Assembly (NCBI GenBank): GCA_016288655.1
Contig: JAEEKX010000043.1
Location: 64,208-128,207, forward strand
DNA from: Bacteroidales bacterium
GTDB lineage: Bacteria; Bacteroidota; Bacteroidia; Bacteroidales; WCHB1-69
DNA length: 64,000 nucleotides
Direction: 5' to 3'
Under the pieces are notes generated by a model. That model was not told the DNA's origin and searched no databases. It saw only the letters and a list, made by a program, of their open reading frames with translations. Position numbers and translations under genes: made by a program. Within the stretch, counting starts at the first letter, position 1, and each line of letters opens with the position of its first letter. This document shows positions 40,807 to 50,204 of the stretch, piece by piece.

Positions 40807-43800
40807 TTATCGTTTGGCGATTTTGACCACTTGACGGGTGCTGCCGTCGTCGGCGGTGATTTGCAGGAAGTAAAAGCCGGCGGCGTAGTCGCTTAGATTG
40901 ACGGAAAAGGTATCGTCCATCTCGTGGAAGTCGCGGAGCAGGCGGCCCGACATGTCGAACAGGCGGCACCGCAACGGCTGGTCGGTGGCGGCGCGCTCCA
41001 CCTCCACCTGCACGGCGCCGCTGGTGGGATTGGGATAGACCTTGATATTCCAAGTGTCGGAGGCATATTCGGCCACGTCGGTATGGGCCACGACCACCTC
41101 GATGGGCACGGTCACGGTGTTGCCCTCCTCCACGGTTGCGACGAGGTTGGCACGATAGATGCCGTCGGGCATTCCCTGCATGTGAATGTTCAAGTTGATG
41201 GTGCGGGAGGCCAGCGCACCCAGACTGCCGTTGGGATAATCGACGGAGGCCCAGCCGATGCTGCTGTTGGTGTTGTTGAGGATCTCGTTCTCGAAAATCA
41301 GATGGATGGGAGTGAGCGACGTGTACTCCAGCGGTACATCGACGCTCTGCCACCCTGTGGTGACGCTCACGGAGCCCGGGGTGATCTGCAACTCGGGGGT
41401 CGCGTCGTTGTCGAGCGGGAAGCAGACCTCATCGACCCACACGCAGTCAGAGCCGTTGCTGACAGAGTAGTCCTTGCTGTAAGTCCAGTGGAAGGTGTGA
41501 TGGCCGGCCTGCACGGGGAAGGCGGCATGTGTCCAGTCATGGGTGCCCGACCAGCGCGACAGTTGCACATCGTCGATGTAAAAGTAGAGCCAGTCGTAAT
41601 TGTTTTCGGTGGAAGTCTTGTAGTAGAAGGAGACGAGTCCATCGCGGATGACCTCGTATTCACAGATAAGGTCTGTGCTTCCGTTGTGGTCGATCACGGC
41701 CGAGCGCAAGGAATGGTTGCCGCTGGCGGCGGTTTCATCGGTAAGAAACCATGCGGCATCGCCAGTAGAGAAACCGTCGGGCAGGCCATCCTCGAAATCT
41801 TCGCAGTTGTTGGCGTTGAGGATGGTGATGATCGTGGTGCCGTAAAACATGCCGTCGGTGGTGATGTCGATGAGCGCATCGACAACTCCCTGATTTTCAT
41901 AGTTGCTTCCGGTGTAAAAGACGAAACGTGTCGTCACCGACTCATTGGGTTCGAGCAGTGCTTCATCGAAGGAGTTGTTGAGAACGTTGATGGCGGGATC
42001 CTGCATGCGGAGTTCGAAATGCAGGTTGGAGACGGGGTTGTCTCCGGCATTCTTGAAAACCACATACAACGTGTCAATCTCATTGGGAGAGATCAAATGG
42101 TCGTTGTTGTCTATCAGGTCGTAGCCCTCGTATTGGATGTCGTGGGAGTAGATGGTGATGGGGATGACCTGGGTCATGGGGTAGCGGTCGTTGGTGATTT
42201 CGGCGATGAAATCGACTGTCGTAAGGTGCGGTGTTTCAGGTGCGACATGGAAGCGGATGGCGTTGTTGAGCGTGTAGGAGTTTCCGCCGTTGATGTACCC
42301 GAAATACTCTTCATTGTCAATCATTTGAATGTAAGGACTGGCGGTGCTGAAGGTGATGTTGCAGTTGTTGAAGGCGGCGCTGTCGAGATTCTTGACGGTC
42401 AAGGAGAGGGAGACGTCTTCGCCCGGGGAGACGATGTCATCACCGCCGGATTGAATATCCACATTGGTGAAAACCAGCATGTTGCCATACTCGCAGTTGA
42501 GCATCAGCGTGGTGTCAATGCGCTGGTCGTTGATGTCGAAGCAGGTGATGGACACAGGCAGGTTGGTGAAGGCTTGGGTGGCCATGCCCTCCAGTAGCCC
42601 GTCGCGGGTGAGGGTGATGAAGTCGGGATGGGCAGTGGGGGTGAAACGGAAGCAGCGGTTGGCGATGTCGCCGGCGGAAGCGCCATCCACCGCTGTACGC
42701 TGGATGATGCGGGTGTCGCCGCGCGAGATCAACGACATGACGTCATTGCCCGAGTAACTCATGGAGCCGTAGTAGAATTCGATGATGCCATCGGGGTAGA
42801 GATTGACCACGTAGTTGATGCTGCTGGAATTCTGCCCCGCCATTTTCCCCTGGACGGACAGCGTAACGATCGAGTTGTTGCGGGTGACTTTGACGCTGGT
42901 GAGACTGAGGTCGCTGCGGAAAGGCGCGATCATCTCGGTGGCTCTCACCTGCTGCCCGGCATTTTGCAGGAATGGCCAGTTGTAGGTGTCGTAACGGAAG
43001 GAGAGGTAGCCGTCGGCATAGAGGCAGACCTGGCTGTATTTGCTTTCGTAGTATGGAAATTCAAAAGGAAGGTCGATGAGAACATACCCGCTGTTCATGT
43101 TGGTGAGGTTGGCGTTGTTGCCGGTGTGTGCGGGCATGGTGCCGGAGAACTCCTCGACTTTGTACTCCTTGGTGAACTCGTATCGGTACGGCGCCGTGCC
43201 ACCGGTGGCGGTCAACTGATGGCCGTAGGGTGTGTAGGCCTCCATCGTGGGCAGGGTGGTGTTGAGTTGCGGACGGCTGAAGTTGATGCCGGCGGTCAGC
43301 GACAGCGTGGTGGTGCCGTTGTTGACGATAGGCACATTGTTCTGACTGCAAGGATGTTGCTGGATCTGGCTGCCATTGTATTCGTAAAGCACGAAGGAGT
43401 TGACCTGCCCTGTGGTTGTATCGGTCACGTCGTCGATCTCCACCACTTGCAGGAAGAACTTGGCGGGGGTATTGGGTTCGATGTATTCGAGCAGCCGGCT
43501 GGCGTCAAGCCCGAACTCGATGGTCTTGTCGGCTTCGGAATCGCCGCCCTGCATGTACAGGTCGCCGCCCTGGAAGTTGAACACCGACCATTCGATGGTG
43601 TGTTCGGGAACGGTGGCGTTGACATTCTGCGCGACGCCGCCCACCACCTTGATCTTGTTGCGGGAGTCGTGGGTCAGGTTGATTTTATAGGTGATCTTCG
43701 GGGTGACCACGTCCTTCACGTTGACCACATAGACGCACTTGTTCCAGATGCCGCCCTCGGCAGGCAGTTCGGCGAGTTTGCGGTAGGGGAGGTAGCAGTA

Positions 43801-44718
43801 ACCGTCGTTGGCGAAGGCGGTGCCGAAGGAGTTGCAGAAGATCACCGCACCCACTTCCCAGTCATGCACATCCACCACGCCGTCGTAGTTGAGGTCTTCG
43901 TCGTTGGTGTAGCGGCCGTCGCCGTTGTAGTCCCAGCAGATGCTGTCGTCGTACCCGACGATGGTCTGTCCGTGGTTGACGTTGCTCTTGAAGTTGGGCA
44001 CGATCCACATGCCGGCGTGCGGGGTGCCGGCGGGAATCTGCCGCAGCATCTCCTCGTTGCCGTTGGGTACGTGGGTGGAGTAGAAGTTGGCGAGTCCGCC
44101 GGTTTCGTCGCCGCAGAGGTGGTTGTCGAGCCAATGTTTCAGCACGAGGATGCCCTCCTCGGTGTCGGTGGGGATGGCCATGAACTCCACGATGCGGTTC
44201 TTCATCGCCTTGTAGTAGAGGTTGTAGCCGGTGGCCCAGCGCGAGGGACCGCCCGTGGTGTACCAGCCGCCCCAATCGGCGATGTTGGGGGTGCCGGCAT
44301 CGCGCACCACTGCCCAGGTGTCCATGAAACTCACCCCCCGGCTGGAGCCGCCATTGCAGAAGTTCCAGGCGAAATGGGTGGCGTAACGGCGCGTGTCGTT
44401 GTCGTTCACCAGCCCGCGACGACGGTTCAACTCGTACGAAAAAGTGTAGGCGATGCTCGACGCCTGGCCGCACTCCAGCGCCGACTGCCCGTAAATGGGC
44501 GACATGTACGGCAACTGCGAGTTGTCAACCGCCGACGGCAGCGTCACCCCGGGATGGATGGCGTTGATTTTCAACGTCGGACAAGTGCGCAACATCGCCT
44601 CCTCCTCCGGCGTCAGGATGTTTGCAATGGTATAGGTGTCGCCCACCATCGATGTGGGTTGCGCGAACATCGTTCCGAAAATCGCTATGAAACAAAAAAA
44701 TAGGATGCTTCTTCTCAT
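40807..44718 (-). CDS. C1A-like cysteine peptidase with internal EF-hand loops and T9SS sorting domain
   Basis: 1,303 residues from the ATG at 44718 (MRRSILFFCFIAIFGTMFAQ); the longer start at 44763 is too close to the -7 element. The papain-like domain has Cys83 in SALECGQASSIAYTFS, His249 in NVNHGQTIVGYDD and Asn296 in FCNSFGTAFANDGY. Between His and Asn lie two EF-hand-like calcium loops (residues 263-274 and 275-286, D-x-N-x-D-G pattern), as in dockerin repeats. Beta-sandwich and CARDB-like domains follow. A T9SS sorting domain (VYPNPTSGAVQVEVER ... FLQITADDGSTRQVVKIAKR) ends it. Likely a large surface protease; substrates unknown. First gene of an apparent operon with the MBOAT and VanX-like genes. 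Confidence 0.88.
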   Translation of the reverse strand: MRRSILFFCFIAIFGTMFAQPTSMVGDTYTIANILTPEEEAMLRTCPTLKINAIHPGVTLPSAVDNSQLPYMSPIYGQSALECGQASSIAYTFSYELNRRRGLVNDNDTRRYATHFAWNFCNGGSSRGVSFMDTWAVVRDAGTPNIADWGGWYTTGGPSRWATGYNLYYKAMKNRIVEFMAIPTDTEEGILVLKHWLDNHLCGDETGGLANFYSTHVPNGNEEMLRQIPAGTPHAGMWIVPNFKSNVNHGQTIVGYDDSICWDYNGDGRYTNDEDLNYDGVVDVHDWEVGAVIFCNSFGTAFANDGYCYLPYRKLAELPAEGGIWNKCVYVVNVKDVVTPKITYKINLTHDSRNKIKVVGGVAQNVNATVPEHTIEWSVFNFQGGDLYMQGGDSEADKTIEFGLDASRLLEYIEPNTPAKFFLQVVEIDDVTDTTTGQVNSFVLYEYNGSQIQQHPCSQNNVPIVNNGTTTLSLTAGINFSRPQLNTTLPTMEAYTPYGHQLTATGGTAPYRYEFTKEYKVEEFSGTMPAHTGNNANLTNMNSGYVLIDLPFEFPYYESKYSQVCLYADGYLSFRYDTYNWPFLQNAGQQVRATEMIAPFRSDLSLTSVKVTRNNSIVTLSVQGKMAGQNSSSINYVVNLYPDGIIEFYYGSMSYSGNDVMSLISRGDTRIIQRTAVDGASAGDIANRCFRFTPTAHPDFITLTRDGLLEGMATQAFTNLPVSITCFDINDQRIDTTLMLNCEYGNMLVFTNVDIQSGGDDIVSPGEDVSLSLTVKNLDSAAFNNCNITFSTASPYIQMIDNEEYFGYINGGNSYTLNNAIRFHVAPETPHLTTVDFIAEITNDRYPMTQVIPITIYSHDIQYEGYDLIDNNDHLISPNEIDTLYVVFKNAGDNPVSNLHFELRMQDPAINVLNNSFDEALLEPNESVTTRFVFYTGSNYENQGVVDALIDITTDGMFYGTTIITILNANNCEDFEDGLPDGFSTGDAAWFLTDETAASGNHSLRSAVIDHNGSTDLICEYEVIRDGLVSFYYKTSTENNYDWLYFYIDDVQLSRWSGTHDWTHAAFPVQAGHHTFHWTYSKDYSVSNGSDCVWVDEVCFPLDNDATPELQITPGSVSVTTGWQSVDVPLEYTSLTPIHLIFENEILNNTNSSIGWASVDYPNGSLGALASRTINLNIHMQGMPDGIYRANLVATVEEGNTVTVPIEVVVAHTDVAEYASDTWNIKVYPNPTSGAVQVEVERAATDQPLRCRLFDMSGRLLRDFHEMDDTFSVNLSDYAAGFYFLQITADDGSTRQVVKIAKR

Positions 44719-44767
44719 TTTGGCAAGAATATTTTGGGGCACTGGGGGTGCAATCTTTTTCAACTCG

Positions 44768-44775
44768 CAAAAATA
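44768..44775 (-). promoter_or_regulatory. -7 element (TATTTTTG) of the C1A protease / MBOAT / VanX operon
   Basis: The complement of 44768-44775 is TATTTTTG followed by CG. A start 5-8 nt downstream falls near 44760, which supports the protein start at 44718 rather than 44763. No TTTG at -33. Confidence 0.55.
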
Positions 44776-44822
44776 GGATTTTTTTCTTTATAAATAATGT
44801 TTTTGTATTAAACCTAAAAATG

Positions 44823-44830
44823 TATCTTTG
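44823..44830 (+). promoter_or_regulatory. -7 element (TATCTTTG) of the chromate transporter genes
   Basis: TATCTTTG with TTTG at 44802-44805, a 17-nt spacer. It is divergent from the C1A protease promoter within the same A+T-rich 100 nt and 37 nt before the ATG at 44867. Confidence 0.5.
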
Positions 44831-44866
44831 CGTTTTATTTCAATCTACGGAAAACGACGACATCGC

Positions 44867-45418
44867 ATGACCTCCTTGACAAGCATCTTCTGGTCTTTTT
44901 TCAAAATCGGCACCTTCACGATAGGTGGCGGTTATGCGATGATTCCATTGATGGAAAAGGAGATCGTGAACAGGCACGGCTGGTTGAACCGGGAGGAGTT
45001 CCTGGACCTGCTGTCGCTGTCGCAGGCGATGCCGGGCATCTTTGCGGTGAACATGGCCACCGCCGTCGGTCAGCGTCTGCGCGGGGCACTCGGATCCGTC
45101 GTCGCCATCGTCGGCAACATCATGGCGCCCGTGGCGGCCATCATCGCATTGGCTGTCTTCTTCCGCCATTTCCAGGACAACCACGTCGTTGACAGCATCT
45201 TCAAGGGGGTTCGCCCGGCCGTGGTCGCCCTCATCGCGGCGCCCGTCTTCACGATGGCGAAGACCGCCGGCATCACCTGGAAGACCTTATGGATTCCCGT
45301 CGTCGCCGCCGCGCTTGTCGCCGGCTTCGGCGTCTCACCCGTCTGGGTGGTGGTCGCCGCCGCCATCGCGGGCGCCCTCTACGGCTACATCATCCGCAGA
45401 AAGGAGGCCCGCCGATGA
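44867..45418 (+). CDS. Chromate transporter family protein, first half
   Basis: 183 residues from the ATG at 44867; the TTG-like start at 44828 overlaps the promoter. A single CHR domain: FFKIGTFTIGGGYAMIPLM, NREEFLDLLSLSQAMPGIF and AVNMATAVGQRLRG are hallmark segments. Five or six transmembrane helices. Short-chain CHR proteins work as pairs of homologous halves; the second half overlaps this gene's stop (ATGA). Substrate may be chromate, sulfate or another anion. Confidence 0.9.
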   Translation: MTSLTSIFWSFFKIGTFTIGGGYAMIPLMEKEIVNRHGWLNREEFLDLLSLSQAMPGIFAVNMATAVGQRLRGALGSVVAIVGNIMAPVAAIIALAVFFRHFQDNHVVDSIFKGVRPAVVALIAAPVFTMAKTAGITWKTLWIPVVAAALVAGFGVSPVWVVVAAAIAGALYGYIIRRKEARR

Positions 45419-45981
45419 TCTTCTGGAAAATCTTCTACACCTTCTGCAAGATCGGCATCGTCAACTTCGGTGGCGGCTACGCCATGCTGTCGCTCATCTA
45501 CGGCGAAGTCGTCGAGCAGCAGGGATGGCTCAGCGCCCAGGAGTTCACCGACATCGTCGCCGTGAGCCAGGGGACTCCGGGACCGATCGGCATCAACGTA
45601 GCCACCTACTGCGGCTACACCGCCGTCCTCAACGAGGGCTACTCCACCGGAATAGCCGTGCTGGGCGCCGTGCTCGCCTCCTTTGCCGTCATATTGCTGC
45701 CGGTGCTGCTGATGATATTGGTGTGCAGCGTCCTGCGGAAATTCAAGGAGAACCCGTGGGTCAAGAGCATCTTCGACGTCCTGCGCCCCACCGTCGTCGG
45801 ACTCATCGCCGCCGCCGCCATCCTTCTGCTTACCCCCGAGACCTTCGGCACCGAACCGGTCCAGGTCATCGCCAGCATCGCCATCTTCGCCGGCGTCTTT
45901 ATCGCCGCCTTCAAGTTCAAGAAAAACCCCGTACTGCTGCTGCTCATCAGCGCCATCGTCGGACTAATCATTTATTTATGA
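45415..45981 (+). CDS. Chromate transporter family protein, second half
   Basis: 188 residues from the ATG at 45415, overlapping the preceding TGA (ATGA). CHR-domain motifs are FCKIGIVNFGGGYAMLSLIY, AQEFTDIVAVSQGTPGPIGI and NVATYCGYTAVLNEG. The overlap suggests translational coupling and a 1:1 heterodimer with the upstream half. The stop is followed by about 100 nt that contain the promoter of the next small gene. Confidence 0.9.
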   Translation: MIFWKIFYTFCKIGIVNFGGGYAMLSLIYGEVVEQQGWLSAQEFTDIVAVSQGTPGPIGINVATYCGYTAVLNEGYSTGIAVLGAVLASFAVILLPVLLMILVCSVLRKFKENPWVKSIFDVLRPTVVGLIAAAAILLLTPETFGTEPVQVIASIAIFAGVFIAAFKFKKNPVLLLLISAIVGLIIYL

Positions 45982-46074
45982 CGATTACCTCACTCCTTGG
46001 GCGGGGATGCTCTATAAAAAACATAGCAAAACACAACTTGGTGTGAAAAGGCAAATTCTTCCCCCGATTTTTTG

Positions 46075-46082
46075 TAATTTTG
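46075..46082 (+). promoter_or_regulatory. -7 element (TAATTTTG) of the small 56-residue gene
   Basis: TAATTTTG followed by C, 18 nt before the ATG at 46101; no -33 TTTG. It makes the in-frame start at 46080 unlikely. Confidence 0.55.
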
Positions 46083-46100
46083 CAGCCCAAATATTCACCT

Positions 46101-46271
46101 ATGGACAACAACATCAAAAACAAAATCGACGAAGTACTTGAAGAGATCGGAAAAATCAACGACCTCAACGCCAAAGTCGATATCCTCACTTACATGGAAC
46201 AGCAGGCCGGATTCCAACTGTGGCAACTCGAAGAGGACTACCGTGTCGATCAGAACATGAAAAACATCTAG
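46101..46271 (+). CDS. Small acidic helical protein, unknown function
   Basis: 56 residues from the ATG at 46101 (MDNNIKNKIDEVLEEIGKIN). It is charged and predicted mostly helical (heptad-like KIDEVLEEIGKINDLNAKVD), with WQLEEDYRVDQNMKNI at the end. No known domain. It has its own -7 element and lies 60 nt before lysS. Its length, promoter and codon use look like a real small gene. Confidence 0.6.
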   Translation: MDNNIKNKIDEVLEEIGKINDLNAKVDILTYMEQQAGFQLWQLEEDYRVDQNMKNI

Positions 46272-46298
46272 GTTTTTTCAAAAATCACGACTTTTTTA

Positions 46299-46306
46299 TA
46301 AATTTG
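46299..46306 (+). promoter_or_regulatory. -7 element (TAAATTTG) of lysS
   Basis: TAAATTTG followed by C, 25 nt before the lysS ATG at 46332. No TTTG -33 box, only a T-rich tract. Confidence 0.55.
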
Positions 46307-46331
46307 CAACTGAATTTCAAGATACCGCATT

Positions 46332-47858
46332 ATGGCAGAATTATCAGAACAAGAAGTCATTAGAAGAAAGAAGCTCAACGACTTCAACCAGCTGGGCATC
46401 AACGCCTACCCCGCCCCCCTGTTCGAGGTGAACGCCTCTTCCCAGGAGATCCTCGAGAAATATCCCGCCGACAACACGCTCTTCCAGAACGTCAGTCTTG
46501 CCGGCCGCATCATGAGCCAGCGCATCATGGGCGCCGTCTCCTTCTACGAACTGCAGGACGCCGTCGGCAGAATCCAGATCTACGTCAAACGCGACGAGAT
46601 CTGCCCGGGCGAGGACAAGACCATGTACAACTCCGTTTTCAAGAAACTCGACATCGGCGACATCATCGGCGTCAAGGGCTTCGTCTTCACCACCCAGACC
46701 GGCGCCATCAGCATCCACGTCAAGGAGTTCGTGCTGCTCAGCAAGTCCATCCGTCCGCTGCCCATTGTGAAGGAGAAGGACGGCACCACCTACGACGCCT
46801 TCTCCGACCCCGAACAGCGGTACCGCCAGCGTTACCTCGACCTCATCGTCAATCCGCAGGTCAAGGATACCTTCATCAAGCGCACGCTGTTGGTGAATAC
46901 CATGCGTAACTTCTTGAACCAGAAGGGTTATCTGGAAGTGGAGACGCCGATTTTGCAGCCCCTCTACGGCGGCGCGGCGGCACGCCCCTTCAAGACCCAC
47001 CACAACACTCTCGACATGCCCCTCTACCTTCGCATCGCCGACGAACTCTACCTCAAACGCCTCATCGTGGGCGGCTTCGACGGCGTGTATGAGTTCTCCA
47101 AGGACTTCCGCAACGAGGGCATGGACCGCTTCCACAATCCCGAATTCACCCAGATGGAACTCTACGTGGCCTACAAGGACTACGAGTGGATGATGAACTT
47201 GGTGGAGGAGATGGTCGAGGCCGTCGCCATCGCCCTGCACGGCACCACCCAGGTGCAGGTCGGAGAGAACCTCATCGACTTCAAGCGCCCGTGGAAACGT
47301 TTCACCATGTTCGAGGCCATCGAGCACTTCACCGGCACCGACGTGTCGCAGATGTCGGAGGCCGAACTCGCCGAGTTCGCCAAGAGCGTCGGCGTGGCCG
47401 TTGATAAGACCATGGGCAAGGGCAAACTCATCGACGAGATCTTCGGCGAGACCGCCGAGTCGAAACTCATCCAGCCCACCTTCATCTACGACTATCCCGT
47501 CGAGATGTCGCCGCTCACCAAGATGCACCGCACCAAGCCCGGCATGACCGAGCGCTTCGAGGCGATGTGCAACGGCAAGGAACTCTGCAACGCCTACTCC
47601 GAACTCAACGACCCCATCGACCAGCGCCAGCGCTTCGAGGCCCAGTTGGAACTCGGCAAGCGCGGCGACACCGAGTCGATGGTGCTCGACGAGGACTTCC
47701 TCCGTGCCCTCGAGTTCGGCATGCCCCCCACCGCCGGCCTCGGCATTGGCATCGACCGCCTCGCCATGATCATGACCAACTCCCCCTCCATCCAAGACGT
47801 GCTCTTCTTCCCCCAGATGAAGCCCGAAAAGAGGGAGAATCCGCAAAACGAGCAATAA
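46332..47858 (+). CDS. lysS: Lysine--tRNA ligase (class II)
   Basis: 508 residues, the usual length. The N-terminal OB-fold anticodon-binding domain includes [18 protein letters not shown]. Class II catalytic motifs follow: motif 1 region [15 protein letters not shown], motif 2 [19 protein letters not shown], and motif 3 [26 protein letters not shown] and [17 protein letters not shown] match bacterial LysS. It charges tRNA-Lys. Confidence 0.97.
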   Translation: MAELSEQEVIRRKKLNDFNQLGINAYPAPLFEVNASSQEILEKYPADNTLFQNVSLAGRIMSQRIMGAVSFYELQDAVGRIQIYVKRDEICPGEDKTMYNSVFKKLDIGDIIGVKGFVFTTQTGAISIHVKEFVLLSKSIRPLPIVKEKDGTTYDAFSDPEQRYRQRYLDLIVNPQVKDTFIKRTLLVNTMRNFLNQKGYLEVETPILQPLYGGAAARPFKTHHNTLDMPLYLRIADELYLKRLIVGGFDGVYEFSKDFRNEGMDRFHNPEFTQMELYVAYKDYEWMMNLVEEMVEAVAIALHGTTQVQVGENLIDFKRPWKRFTMFEAIEHFTGTDVSQMSEAELAEFAKSVGVAVDKTMGKGKLIDEIFGETAESKLIQPTFIYDYPVEMSPLTKMHRTKPGMTERFEAMCNGKELCNAYSELNDPIDQRQRFEAQLELGKRGDTESMVLDEDFLRALEFGMPPTAGLGIGIDRLAMIMTNSPSIQDVLFFPQMKPEKRENPQNEQ

Positions 47859-47864
47859 TTCATT

Positions 47865-49121
47865 ATGTTTCAATTTATTAGACTATTTCTCAATCAGTTT
47901 TTTATTGAGAAACTCAATTTCCCGGAGCCAGCCGGGAAATTTTTTACCGCTGTCATCATCCTCGCAGGATTGGTGTTCCTGTGGATTTTCTTCTACCAGA
48001 TCTTCCGGATGATCCTCCACGGCGGCGCCAAACTCACGGTCAAGCACAAGGTCAAGCCATGGCTTCAGGCCATGATCGACCAGAAATTTCTGATCCATGT
48101 GGCTAAATTGCTGCCCGCCCTCATTATCGTCCGCATGCTGCCCGCCATCTTCGAGTGGGAAAGTGCCTCCCTGCTCTTCTTCTTCGCCATCACCAACATG
48201 TTCGTCATCTTCCAGTTGACGCGGTGTATCAGTTCCTTCCTCGATGTCACCGACGAGGTGATGGCTGTGAAAAACGGCAGAAAGCCCATCAAGAGCTACC
48301 TGCAGGTGGTCAAGGTGGTGTTGTGGACTATTGCCGTCATTCTCATTGTCTGCATCATGGTCAACAAGTCGCCTGCCGGCCTCATCGCCGGTATTGGCGC
48401 CTTCTCCGCCGTGCTGCTCCTCGTTTTCCAGGACACCATCACCGGCTTCGTCAACAGCATCCAGCTCTCCTCCAACGACATGGTGCGCATCGGCGATTGG
48501 ATCACCGACTCCACCGGCGCCGCCAACGGCATCGTCGAGGAGGTAAACCTCATCGCCGTCAAGGTGCGCAACTTCGACAACACCATCGTCACCGTGCCCA
48601 TCAAGTCGATGGTCAACAACTCGTTCCAGAACTGGCGCACCATGCGTGAAAAACACCTTCGCCGCATCACCAGATCCATCCACATCGACGTCAACACCAT
48701 CCGGCCCTGCACGCCCGAGATGCTGGAGAAATTCCGCACCATCGACTGCCTCCGCGACTATCTCGACCGCACGCAGGCGCAGATCGACCAGCTCAACGAG
48801 CAGCGCCACCTCACCAACAGCGGTATTCCCAATGCCGAGTTTCAGACCAACCTCGGCGTGATGCGTGCCTACATGGTGGCCTACCTCGAACAGCATCCCC
48901 TTGTCGATGAGACCTCCCTGCTGATGGTGCGTCACCACGACCCCGGCGAGAACGGGCTGCCCGTGGAACTCTACTGCTTCGTCCGCGTCATCGAGTGGAA
49001 AGAGTATGAAGCTGTTCAGGCCGACCTCTTCGACCACTTCTATGCCGTACTTCCCTTCTTCGGCCTCCGCGCCTTCCAGCGCAACACCGACCACGAGATT
49101 CCCGCCACCCTGCAAAACTGA
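47865..49121 (+). CDS. Mechanosensitive ion channel protein, YbdG (MscM) type
   Basis: 418 residues, close to the 415 of E. coli YbdG. Five or so N-terminal transmembrane helices (about 25-185) lead to the MscS pore helix and beta domain: GLIAGIGAFSAVLLLVFQDT, then GFVNSIQLSSNDMVRIGDWI and VRNFDNTIVTVPIKSMVNNS. The C-terminal DNGLPLEIY-like ENGLPVELYCFVRVIEW and EYEAVQADLFDHFYAVLPFF correspond to the YbdG cytoplasmic end. It opens under membrane tension at low threshold. It begins 6 nt after lysS and ends 8 nt before speB, so the three are probably one transcript. Confidence 0.92.
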   Translation: MFQFIRLFLNQFFIEKLNFPEPAGKFFTAVIILAGLVFLWIFFYQIFRMILHGGAKLTVKHKVKPWLQAMIDQKFLIHVAKLLPALIIVRMLPAIFEWESASLLFFFAITNMFVIFQLTRCISSFLDVTDEVMAVKNGRKPIKSYLQVVKVVLWTIAVILIVCIMVNKSPAGLIAGIGAFSAVLLLVFQDTITGFVNSIQLSSNDMVRIGDWITDSTGAANGIVEEVNLIAVKVRNFDNTIVTVPIKSMVNNSFQNWRTMREKHLRRITRSIHIDVNTIRPCTPEMLEKFRTIDCLRDYLDRTQAQIDQLNEQRHLTNSGIPNAEFQTNLGVMRAYMVAYLEQHPLVDETSLLMVRHHDPGENGLPVELYCFVRVIEWKEYEAVQADLFDHFYAVLPFFGLRAFQRNTDHEIPATLQN

Positions 49122-49129
49122 CCGACATC

Positions 49130-50014
49130 ATGAAAAAGTATCCCAAATCCACTCCGTTCTTCCTCGATATGGAGGATGAGTTTGCCGCGGCGGAAAACGC
49201 CCGCTACGTATTGCTGCCCGTGCCTTACGACGGCACCAGCACCTTCGTGAAGGGGGCTGACCGCGGTCCGCAGGCCATCATCGAGGCCAGCGACAGTTTG
49301 GAGTTGTACGATGTGGTGTATGGTGTCGAGGCATATACGGCGGGCATCCACACCGACTCGCCGGTGGCGGAAAACGCCCGCACGCCCGACGAGATGGTGG
49401 AGGCAGTCTATGCTCGCACCAGCCATTGGATGGCGCAGGGCAAGTGCGTGGGCCTGCTCGGCGGCGAGCACTCTGTCTCCGAGGGAGCCATCCGCGCCGC
49501 GCTGGAAAAGTACCCCGACTTGACGGTGCTCCAGATCGATGCCCATGCCGACCTGCGCGACGAGTACCATGGGTCGCCCCACAACCACGCCTGCGTGATG
49601 CGTCGCGCCCAGACCCTTGGCGCCCGCGTGGTGCAGGTGGGCATCCGCTCCGTGGCCGAAGAGGAACGCCACAACATCGTCGATGACAATATATATTATG
49701 CACACCAGATCGCGGGACAGGATCCTCGGTGGATGGAAAGCGTCTGCACCCGGCTCACCCCGCACGTATATCTCACCATCGACCTCGACGGGTTCGACCC
49801 CTCTGTTTTGCCCGCCACAGGCACTCCGCTGCCCGGCGGACTGGGTTGGTACGAGGTCACCGCGCTTCTCGACCGGCTGTTTCGGCAGAAAAATGTGGTC
49901 GCTTTCGATGTGGTGGAACTCTGTCCCCAGCCCGAAAACGTAGTCTCCGATGTGCTTGCCGCCAGTCTCGTGTATAAGGTTATAACATTAAATGAGTTTT
50001 ATAATAAGTTATAA
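49130..50014 (+). CDS. speB: Agmatinase (ureohydrolase family)
   Basis: 294 residues. Mn-binding motifs of the ureohydrolase fold: GGEHSVSEGA, IDAHADLRDEYHGSPHNHAC and TIDLDGFDPSVLPATGTPLP; GPQAIIEAS is near the N-terminus. The enzyme cleaves agmatine to putrescine and urea in the arginine-decarboxylase polyamine route. A related guanidinobutyrase-type specificity cannot be excluded. The stop is followed by a 190-nt A+T-rich gap with the next promoter. Confidence 0.9.
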   Translation: MKKYPKSTPFFLDMEDEFAAAENARYVLLPVPYDGTSTFVKGADRGPQAIIEASDSLELYDVVYGVEAYTAGIHTDSPVAENARTPDEMVEAVYARTSHWMAQGKCVGLLGGEHSVSEGAIRAALEKYPDLTVLQIDAHADLRDEYHGSPHNHACVMRRAQTLGARVVQVGIRSVAEEERHNIVDDNIYYAHQIAGQDPRWMESVCTRLTPHVYLTIDLDGFDPSVLPATGTPLPGGLGWYEVTALLDRLFRQKNVVAFDVVELCPQPENVVSDVLAASLVYKVITLNEFYNKL

Positions 50015-50158
50015 ATCAATATATTGTAAAATTTATTCATTGTCTTTTTAAACTCGCAATTCTCCAAAACGTCTATCCCTTTGATTTTCGCGAAAATATA
50101 AAAAAAGTTAAAAAAGCCAAAAATTTTCACAAAGGCGTGTCACAATTAAAAAATGTAG

Positions 50159-50166
50159 TATTTTTG
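50159..50166 (+). promoter_or_regulatory. -7 element (TATTTTTG) of the lipoprotein pair
   Basis: TATTTTTG followed by C, 39 nt before the ATG at 50205, at the end of a 190-nt A+T-rich gap. No TTTG at -33. Confidence 0.55.
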
Positions 50167-50204
50167 CATCATTAAATTCATTCACAACCAAAAAAATCAA
50201 AACA

